From Dunaliella salina (Eukaryota > Chlorophyta > Chlorophyceae > Chlamydomonadales > Dunaliellaceae): a stretch of DNA of 13,774 bases. Below the pieces are notes generated by a model. That model ran no database searches, was not told the origin of the DNA, and saw only the letters and a program-made list of their open reading frames with translations. Made by a program: the position numbers and the translations under genes. Where the stretch lies: the NCBI GenBank assembly GCA_002284615.2, contig MU069552.1:263667-277440 (forward strand), written 5' to 3'. The first letter of the stretch is position 1. Each line of letters starts with the position of its first letter. Below, piece after piece: positions 8,300-13,774 of the stretch.

Positions 8300-8659
8300 A
8301 AAGAACAAACCAACGTCCTCAAGTATCGAACGGGCACACTTACTTTACAATGGTAAACATGTCAGACGCTTCAGTGGCTACCCTGGGCTTTCTCTTTGCC
8401 CTCTTTGTGGTACACCTGATAGTACCACCCATACCCTACTCAGATGCACTCACCCACAGATAAACAGGATGAATATCAATTGCCACCATCAAGAACTCAG
8501 CATCTGTGGTGAAGCAATAAGCAAAGGAGACTTTGGATCTTACATCGTCCGTATAGATGCATGCAACACAGAGAGGCTACGCTCCCTGGATATGGAAATT
8601 TCAACTACTGTACACATACACATTCCACATTGGCCGTTTCCATCTAGATAACCACTAAA

Positions 8660-8787
8660 TACGTCAAGTGTGGGGTACGTCAAGTGTGAGGTACGTCAAG
8701 TGTGGGGCACGTCAAGTGTGGGGTACGTCAAGTGTGGGGTACGTCAAGTGTAGGGTACATCAAGTGTGGGGTATGTCAAGTGTGGGG
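8660..8787 (+). repeat. 16-bp tandem repeat, eight units
   Basis: The unit is TACGTCAAGTGTGGGG, with C/T, G/A and A/T variants, exactly 8 x 16 = 128 bp. It begins within copy F at the point where relatives read NTQLSRP (AATACG) and ends where fragment H begins. Because 16 is not a multiple of three, the translation repeats every 48 bp, and all three forward frames lack stops through most of the array. Confidence 0.95.
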
Positions 8788-8928
8788 CACAGCCTTTGTG
8801 AAGCAAGGGACAGAGTCTAAAAGCGAACCGCAGGTCAGGCACTTGGGTTTCTTGAAGCGCACTCTAGATGTGAAGCGTACCACTTCTAACTGGACAGTGC
8901 TGCGAGAGTATGGCCACGAGCCCTTACA

Positions 8929-9145
8929 AGAGAAAGAAAAGAAAAGAAAAGCCTACACAAGCCAGAGGCCGCGTGCATTAAGGGAAGGTCCACTAACTAA
9001 CAAGCTAAAAGCTAGCAAGGTAGCAGTGGCCTCACCAGAAGGCCCCTCAAAACCTATACTAGACACAGCTAGCCTAGGAGAGAGCCAGAAACAGACCTTG
9101 TGGGGATCTGGAGGGTTGCTGCTCGCCATGCCTCTTGACGCCCGG
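8929..9145 (-). mobile_element. Insertion C: 5'-truncated family 1 3' end inside fragment H
   Basis: On the minus strand it reads a short coding end (MASSNPPDPH, about 9129-9100, where the usual stop is AAG), then the 3' UTR with GGTGAGGCC and TTCCCTTAATGCACGC, a hairpin region at 8955-8974, GTAGGC, and a (TTTTC)n-type tail at 8929-8950. The 13-bp flanks ACGAGCCCTTACA (8916-8928) and ACGAGCCCTGACA (9146-9158) differ at one base. Excision restores the family 2 frame EPLQF-x-WFR across the site. Note that AGCCCTGACAGT also occurs at 6503-6514 in copy D, so microhomology at the 5' junction is an alternative to a pure target duplication. Confidence 0.65.
8955..8974 (-). other. 3'-terminal hairpin of insertion C
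   Basis: On the minus strand it is ACGCGGCC-TCTG-GCTTGTGT. Seven of eight pairs can form (three as G-T), with a C-C mismatch at pair 7. It is homologous in position to the hairpins of copies E and A1. Confidence 0.5.
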
Positions 9146-9930
9146 ACGAGCCCTGACAGTTTATTTGGTTCAGATCTGTGATCAAGCAGTACAACAGTGT
9201 GCTGGACTGCAACAGCACAACCCTTAAGAAAGTATTTCAGGCTGATCGCAATATGCACTCCAGGGCTGCTGGATGTTGAACTGCCCAGATGCTGGATGGA
9301 TTTCAAGGGTTGCGGAAGTGTGATGAGTACGTGCAAGCGGTACGGAGGGGTGACCGATCAAGGTTCAGGAGCTTGCTGATGATCTGAGACTGAGACTGCG
9401 GGTCGTCTGAAACACTGCTGCTACCGATGCGATGAGCGTGCCTCGAAACTCTGTGTCCCTCTATCAGTCTTATTTTGGCGTTCCTTTTCATTCTAACCTA
9501 CGTGCCACAGTGCGAACTCCTTGCCACTTATCTCTGAACCTCTCTGGCCATATCCTACAAATGTTAGTCAATTCAGATTGCGAGCTCACACCCTGTGTGT
9601 TGACAGAGCTATTTGGTCCCAGGGTGAGGAATCTGCCACTTGTGATAGGTGCAACCTGCAGGAGGATCAAGATGAGGCCCATGTCCTCTTTAAGTGCCTA
9701 TGTCCTAAGGTGTGCCAAGTTAGGCGGAAGTATTTTGAGCCGTTTGAATAGTTAGCCAGTTTCTCTCGAATTGAACCTTGCATGCAACATGTCACTGCGC
9801 CCTCGGTCTTTGATTTTCTTTTCCAGAAAAACAACAAGCTTTTCCATTGCATTTCTGAGCTGAAGGGTTTATTTTTGACTGGCGTAGACCAGTCACAGAC
9901 TGATCATTCGAACGCTCCGGCTGGATGTCC

Positions 9931-10575
9931 CTATACATTGTACCCATTGTAACCACCAAATACGCAGCTCAGTCGCCCTGATGGCATTTTAGCTTTGCCC
10001 CTTGAAGGCAGAGACTCCACACATCACCCGCGGAATATGAACCCCAAACATAGATATCCATCTCACTGAGCTCAAATTTTGTGCTGACACCAAACCCGAA
10101 CAAACTCTCCACACTGCACAAAATCAGCACATACACAACATTGAAAGCTTATGCACAAGATCTCTTCGGGTCACACACCGAAATAACAGAGTCACACTAC
10201 ATACAATACTAATTGGAGTTGCAGGAACTATCTTCAATCCCTACACTATTGATCCCCTCTGCAAACTGCACGCAAAACTGCCAGAGAACTCCACTATCAC
10301 GCTGTAAAGTCCCTAACAAAAATTCACACCACCAAAAATGCCATCCAATTCAGTAACGTAAGCAATGGGCGTTTGGGGAAGGGGGCTACAGGGAGGGCTG
10401 CACACAGGACAGCGAGACGCGCAGCCGGACGGATGGCCGACAACCCGCCGGACCCTCATTAGCTGGGCTGCTCATAGCTAGCCTTCTTTGGTGGGGCTCA
10501 CTGTTAGTGCCAGTGCTAACCGTTGGGTCTTTCCTTAATGCACGCTGGTAAGTACCAGCGTAGACTTTACTTTAG
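9931..10575 (+). pseudogene. Family 1 retrotransposon, copy E: endonuclease domain to 3' end, 5'-truncated
   Basis: After a TAA at 9950, frame 2 reads NTQLSRPDGIL with Asp at 9980-9982. The frame then changes near 10046 to NIDIHLTELKFCADTKPEQ, with Glu and Lys of E-L-K at 10068-10076. It then reads LIGVAGTIF and ends at TAA 10305. An overlapping frame from about 10295 runs to RMADNPPDPH and TAG at 10460-10462. The PD...ExK pair is intact, as in restriction-like endonucleases that nick the target in early-type non-LTR elements. The 3' UTR follows, with the hairpin at 10542-10561, GTAGAC and a T-rich tail. Broken by one stop and two frame changes. Confidence 0.7.
10542..10561 (+). other. Perfect 3'-terminal hairpin of copy E
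   Basis: ACGCTGGT-AAGT-ACCAGCGT: an 8-bp stem and 4-nt loop directly before AGAC and the tail. Compared with copy A1, the top pair is T-A instead of C-G. Presumably it is a transcript structure recognised by the element's own reverse transcriptase, by analogy with other non-LTR elements. Confidence 0.7.
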
Positions 10576-10861
10576 TTACAGTGCCCCTCAATCCTGCCCT
10601 AACCATGAGGTACCTTTACCTCAGCATACCTGTGACCTTCGTATCTTTGCTGTTTGGAACACTGCAGCTCTAGTCCATCTTAACAACCATGACAAAGACT
10701 GGCTACAGGGCCTGAAAAGAGATTTGAAAGAAGCCACAGAGTGGAAGCTGACGAACGTTAGCAGTCACCCTGTCCTAAATCCCATGCATGCTCACATGTC
10801 AGGTTTTAATAAACTGGAACGCCTCCCATTTGACAAACAACACGTCTCCAAACATCCTTAA

Positions 10862-11422
10862 AATCCACATATAACTGTCCAAAATACAGACTCGGTGCCC
10901 AGCCAATCCAGTACTACTCTAACTCCCGAAATTGCTGATTGGAGAACATGGGCATACACAGATGGCAGCTGCCTTGTCCACAACGGTAAGCAAGAAATCG
11001 GAGCAGGCGTCTACTGCCCGTCCACTGACAGCAAGAACTTAGTTGAACCAAACGGTGCTGGGATTACTAAAACCATCATTAGAGCTGAATTAGCAGCAAT
11101 TGCTGCTGCTATCATCACCAGAAATGCAGATATTGCATCAGACAGCCTCATCTCTTTCAATCAAATACGTAAACAACTTCTCTATCCTGAAAGACACCTC
11201 AGGCATATCCAAGGAGACGTCCTGAAAATGATCTCAACTCTCATTAGAGACTTCCATACCAAAATTCGAGTTTACAAGGTGAAGTCCCATGCTGGCATCA
11301 CTGGAAATGAATGTGCAGACTCTATTGCAAAACATCAGGCAAAGCAAGGCCTGAACTGTGTGGCAGACATCGAGATCCCTGGTGCAGGTCCTGGTGGAAA
11401 TCCATTTACAAACATTTTCTAG
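10862..11422 (+). pseudogene. RNase H domain of copy G
   Basis: Ribonuclease H removes the RNA strand of the RNA-DNA hybrid made during reverse transcription. The frame is open from just after TAA 10859 to TAG 11420. Counting from the GTG at 10895, the expected acidic set is visible: Asp23 in YTDGS, Glu65 in RAELAAI, Asp83 in IASDS and Asp142 in NECAD, with His132 in KVKSHAGITGNE. The H-x-GI-x-GNE-x-AD block is the usual RNase H signature. The upstream frame (10523-10858) is the same frame, split only by TAA, so this was one polyprotein rather than a separate gene. There is no start codon context of its own. Confidence 0.85.
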
Positions 11423-11657
11423 TTAGCCAAAGAAGAAAGAGTGCATGCTGCAGGCACGCCTGCGGGTCCACCAACCGCCCACAAACTCACCTGTTTCCCC
11501 AATCTTCATGATGCTCTCATCTCCCATATGCACTCTAAACACAAGCTCGGATATGCCAATGTCAGACCGTTTACTACTCTTACTAACACAATTTATTACC
11601 ACAAGTAGATAGAAAATTCAGCAATGCCTTCAGAAATATGCCCAACATTTCTGTACC

Positions 11658-11713
11658 CATGAAGCGTATCATCCTGCAGTACTGCCATGAAGCGTACCAT
11701 CCTGCAGTGCACA
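11658..11713 (+). repeat. 28-bp tandem duplication in copy G
   Basis: CATGAAGCGTATCATCCTGC at 11658 recurs at 11686 as CATGAAGCGTACCATCCTGC. 28 is not a multiple of three, so it shifts frame between KRIILQY and the TGTLYNQKHAVRF block. Confidence 0.85.
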
Positions 11714-12413
11714 GGCACCCTCTACAACCAAAAACATGCTGTGCGTTTTAAAAGGACAACTGATCCATCTTGCCCCCTCCCAGGCTGCCATCATTTGGAC
11801 AGCGCACTTCACATGCTCTCAGGCTGCCAAAACCATATCATCTCCAACATGAAAACTGAACGCCATAACATTGCAGGCAGAATGATTACAAAAGCCCTCA
11901 GCAAATGCCCTGTAGGGGCAGGCCGAGTATACACAGACATAGGGAGCAATTTTAAGCTTGCTCAACACATCCTCCAGCTCCCCACACATGCCCCAAACAG
12001 GACTTTACCTGCTTACGGCTTCCCTCGTAAACTCGCAGAGAGGAAAAGACTCAACTCCAACCGACCAGATGCTGTTTTGATCACCATCTTTAATGCCAAC
12101 CATACTTCTAACTGTGTTTTTCCTACCCATCCCCATCACACTTAGCGTTCCTCGCGGAGGACCACCAGAACTAGCCGCATGAGGCAGCCCCACGAACTTT
12201 ATGTGAATGAACGCCATGTGCACCTAATAGAAATTAAGTTCTGTGAAGACACAAGGCCACAGCATCAGTTGAACGCGGCAAAGCAGCAGCATGCAGACCT
12301 TTGTACACTTCCTGACACTAAAACTGTTACATTGCACCCTATTCTCCTGGGTGTAAGTGGAACTATTTACACTGAACATACCCTTGAACAATTAAAACAA
12401 CTAGGATTGGATC

Positions 12414-12477
12414 ACCAGCGTGCCACAAAGCCCATTGACAAGTAACCAAGAAACCAAGAAACCAGCGTGCCACAAAG
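12414..12477 (+). repeat. 17-bp direct repeat bracketing a 47-bp offset in copy G
   Basis: ACCAGCGTGCCACAAAG occurs at 12414-12430 and 12461-12477. Deleting one copy and the spacer joins LGLDHQRATK to LAQQLHVYSVRY in one frame. The spacer contains an in-frame stop (TAA 12443). Confidence 0.85.
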
Positions 12478-12639
12478 CTTGCTCAACAACTTCATGTCTA
12501 TTCTGTTCGATATGCCCACAAATTAGTCTCCACATGCCGTGCTATTGAAAACAAGGATACTTCCCACAGCAATGTTCTAGAGCCAGGTACTTCTAGAAAC
12601 CCTCCGGATCCACATTAGCATTCTCTTTTTTCATACCTT

Positions 12640-12740
12640 GTGGTGGAGGGTGCACAAGGCTCTTTTTAAGCCAATGTGTCTCCTTTTCCTTGATTGATGT
12701 AGGGAGAGTATTCTCTGCCTATGCAGTTTTTCTTTTCTTT
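12640..12740 (-). repeat. Dispersed repeat S, copy 3 (inverted)
   Basis: The reverse complement contains GCAGAGAATACTCTCCCTAC, ATCAA, GGAAAAGGAGACACATTGGC and TTA, matching 1070-1115 and the joined flanks of the hAT-like element. It lies between the end of copy G and fragment A1. Confidence 0.6.
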
Positions 12741-12741
12741 A

Positions 12742-12905
12742 GCAAGGCATGCAGCTGGATGGATGGCCGATGACCTGCCAGACCCACATTAGCTGGGCTG
12801 CACGGCTAGCCTTCATTGGTGGGGCTCAGTGTTAGTGCCAGTGCTGACTGTTGGGTCTTCCCTTAATGCACGCTGGCGAGTGCCAGCGTAGACTTCTCCT
12901 TTTTT
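12742..12905 (+). mobile_element. Fragment A1: family 1 3' end (last codons plus 3' UTR)
   Basis: It reads WMADDLPDPH then TAG at 12790-12792, then the same 3' UTR as copy E (CTGGGCTGC, TGGTGGGGCTCA, GTGCCAGTGCTGAC, CTTCCCTTAATGCACGC). The perfect hairpin at 12870-12889, GTAGAC and a pyrimidine-rich tail (CTTCTCCTTTTTTCTCC) follow. It lies about 125 bp after copy G's own stop, so it is probably a separate 5'-truncated insertion; no convincing target duplication was found. Confidence 0.7.
12870..12889 (+). other. Perfect 3'-terminal hairpin of fragment A1
   Basis: ACGCTGGC-GAGT-GCCAGCGT: an 8-bp stem with a 4-nt loop. It is homologous to 10542-10561 with a compensatory C-G for T-A change at the loop-closing pair. 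Confidence 0.75.
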
Positions 12906-12970
12906 CTCCTCATGCAACGCCTTAATCAGTGCAGACTTCCTCATTCTTTGACTCGCTAAAGAAAAGAAAA

Positions 12971-13680
12971 GAACACACTGTTTCCCCACCATCAGCCTGA
13001 GGGTAGCTCCTGTACAATTACAAAAGGCGAAGGCGGAAACACAGGCTTCCCTTGGTTCCAGGAAGCACAAACATAGATAAGCTGTGATTGAAAAAATAAA
13101 TGAGCTCCTTATGCGGGCACCAAGAGCTCATAAGTTGCAGAAGGATTTTCTGATGCTCAGAATGTGCAGTAGTCCTGCACCTTACCGCACTGCAAAAGCA
13201 ATTCAACAAACACGTCACATAGTGTACACGCTGGGGAAGCACCTCCACATGAGCAAAGCTCGAAGCTGCTCTTTGCAGTGTGTGTCAAATCAAGCCAGTT
13301 CTCCCGCAGCACAAATCACAGGTCACACACTCAGGCCTTGGCCTCTGCAGCAGGCTTGGCTGCTCCAGCCCTCTTCGCCTGGATGTCTTTGACAGCTGCC
13401 TGCATGGACAAGATTGTGTTTGGGACAGGGTTGCAGAGGCCATCAGTCAGAGTGCACAAATGCTTGGCTACAACCTGCATGGGCAGCCTGTATGAGTACA
13501 GACATATTTCTGGTGAACCTTGGCTACTTGAACAGGGGGAACATTCCTGTTTAGGAGAAAGAGCATCACTTCAGGCATGTGGCATTTACCTAGTGCTCTG
13601 TGCCGCACTGATAATAAACTGCAGTAGCACTGAACTCCTTCCCTCAACTGCTTTACTCCAAGCAAAGCTGTATGTGTGGG
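12971..13680. other. No gene recognised
   Basis: A + strand open stretch at 13084-13392 (102 codons from ATG) starts IEKINELLMRAPRAHKLQK, which is helix-like, but no known motif or splice context supports it. A second, 13280-13495, overlaps it. Either might be an exon or chance. AATAAA occurs at 13096-13101 (+) without a gene end nearby. Confidence 0.4.
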
Positions 13681-13683
13681 CAT

Positions 13684-13727
13684 GTGCGCGCGCGCGCATG
13701 TGTGTGCGTGCGTGCGTGCGTGCGTGC

Positions 13728-13774
<47 letters not shown>
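13684..13774 (+). repeat. Compound microsatellite (CG)n-(TGCG)n-(TG)n, running off the window
   Basis: Alternating CG at 13686-13697, then about seven GTGC units (13705-13733), then uninterrupted TG to the last base. All parts are alternating purine-pyrimidine, a sequence class able to form Z-DNA. Confidence 0.95.

Larger units (their letters stand above)
8133..8659 (+). pseudogene. Family 1 retrotransposon, copy F: finger and start of endonuclease region, interrupted
   Basis: The frame starts near 8133 (RHMKAVTLKEQ), is broken by insertion B at 8208-8299, and resumes TNVLKYRTGTL. A 4-bp duplication (ACTTACTT near 8338) then shifts frame to YNGKHVRRF. A finger CPLCGTPDSTTHTLLRC (C-x2-C-x7-H-x4-C) lies at 8397-8447. 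The AISKGDFGSY...DACNTERL block matches copies D and G. It ends IPHWPFPSR-stop at about 8649. The endonuclease core that should follow is absent because a 16-bp tandem repeat starts at 8660. Non-functional. Confidence 0.7.
8788..9930 (+). pseudogene. Family 2 retroelement fragment H, interrupted by insertion C
   Basis: Before the insertion (to about 8928) the frame reads HLGFLKRTLDVKRTTSNW then VLREYGHEP. After it (from about 9157) comes QFIWFRSVIKQYNSVLDCN, then a block ending in TGA stops near 9277 and 9385. From 9521 it reads FRLRAHTL...IW and a CDRC...QDEAHVLFKC finger (9641-9697, C-x2-C-x9-H-x4-C), then VRRKYFEPFE-stop at 9751 and remnants to about 9930. I recognise the 'FLK...LGVK...NW.VLRE.G.EPLQF.WF' pattern as the region downstream of reverse transcriptase in algal and protist non-LTR elements, from memory only. 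At least three stops and two frame changes make it a pseudogene. Confidence 0.6.
10583..12618 (+). pseudogene. Family 1 retrotransposon, copy G: RNase H, Cys/His finger, restriction-like endonuclease, C-terminus
   Basis: This is the longest copy and is mostly in frame 2. The order is: linker (10590-10858), TAA 10859, RNase H (10862-11420), TAG 11420 (in a context suggesting an original Trp), linker, frame change near 11605, finger C-x4-C-x7-H-x4-C at 11771-11827, ERHNIAGRMI block, RPD (Asp 12068-12070), TAG 12143, VHLIEIK (Glu 12230-12232, Lys 12236-12238), LLGVSGTIY, a 47-bp duplication at 12414-12460 that shifts frame, and C-terminus SRNPPDPH-TAG at 12616-12618. RNase H plus restriction-like endonuclease recalls Dualen/RandI-type elements, from memory. 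The reverse transcriptase is not in the window. All key catalytic residues survive, but at least six lesions kill the reading frame. Confidence 0.75.
12728..12970. repeat. 16-bp perfect inverted repeat flanking fragment A1
   Basis: TTTTCTTTTCTTTAGC at 12728-12743 is the exact reverse complement of 12955-12970. It encloses 211 bp containing A1. The arms may derive from pyrimidine tails of oppositely oriented insertions, or may be termini of a small composite. Confidence 0.6.

Noticed and set aside
8660..8787. CRISPR-like array
   Set aside because: Units are contiguous 16-mers with no unique spacers, and the setting is eukaryotic retrotransposon debris.
8930..9060. A conserved + strand peptide (Y-[AT]-S-Q-R...ALRE-x-P) shared by 8230-8280 and 8950-9000, and by the minus strand near 12830-12900 and 10500-10580
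   Set aside because: The similarity follows from all being the antisense of the family 1 3' UTR and hairpin. The copies are insertions flanked by short repeats, so conservation reflects repeat ancestry rather than protein coding.
10548..10582. A mini-intron GGTAAGT...TTAGTTACAG
   Set aside because: At 33-35 nt it is too short for ordinary splicing and coincides with the 3' hairpin and tail of copy E.
12602..12792. 15-bp near-repeat CCGGATCCACATTAG / CCAGACCCACATTAG as a target duplication
   Set aside because: Both are the conserved PDPH-stop codons of the family, and the right copy is homologous to copy E upstream of this point, so common ancestry explains it.
1..13774. tRNA, rRNA or other structural RNA genes
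   Set aside because: No cloverleaf with A/B boxes and no rRNA-like segment was seen by eye. A covariance-model scan would be decisive.

Overview
The window looks like eukaryotic nuclear DNA of an intron-bearing organism rich in repeats. There is no operon structure, ribosome-binding-site pattern or compact coding. The left part is low-complexity coding (Gln, Pro, His, Ser and Ala tracts built on CAG/CAC/GCA repeats) with splice-like junctions. The right part is a graveyard of decayed non-LTR retrotransposons plus one short hAT-like DNA transposon. The amino-acid tracts and the RNase H plus restriction-like-endonuclease retroelement type would fit a green or charophyte alga or an alveolate (chromerid/coccidian-like). 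I cannot place it further from sequence alone.

Layout. Positions 1-4266 hold a possible low-complexity host gene on the + strand. A long open stretch (1-1009) ends at a CAG|GTGCGG donor. A 153-nt exon candidate (2689-2841) is flanked by a TTTTGCAG acceptor and a CAG|GTGCGT donor. A terminal exon candidate (4084-4266) follows a strong polypyrimidine tract and TTGCAG and ends at TGA. All junctions are phase 0. The first proposed intron contains a 63-bp duplication, a degenerate coiled-coil-like repeat and seven diverged tandem copies of an exon-like unit. Positions 4267-6300 carry little coding. They contain an inverted dispersed repeat and a roughly 770-bp hAT-like element (4937-5707) with perfect 15-bp terminal inverted repeats and a 109-bp internal duplication.

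Positions 6328-12905 are retrotransposon debris. The main family ('family 1') ends in RNase H, a Cys/His finger, a PD...ExK restriction-like endonuclease, a short C-terminal motif ending PPDPH-stop, and a 3' UTR with a hairpin followed by a pyrimidine-rich tail. Copies are D (6328-7200, minus), F (8133-8659, plus), E (9931-10575, plus) and G (10583-12618, plus, the longest, with an intact RNase H catalytic set). Three further pieces consist mostly of the family's 3' end: B (8208-8299, minus), C (8929-9145, minus) and A1 (12742-12905, plus). B and C sit inside other elements, and each is flanked by a short direct repeat that reads as a target-site duplication. A second type ('family 2', fragments I at 7564-8004 and H at 8788-9930) has a different C-x2-C-x9-H-x4-C finger. 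The last 1 kb is mostly unassigned and ends in a CG/TGCG/TG microsatellite running off the window.

Nothing here forms a coherent new multi-gene pathway. The most informative results are the reconstruction of nested insertions, the definition of the family 1 3' end, and a 3'-terminal hairpin whose pairing is partly kept by compensatory changes between copies.
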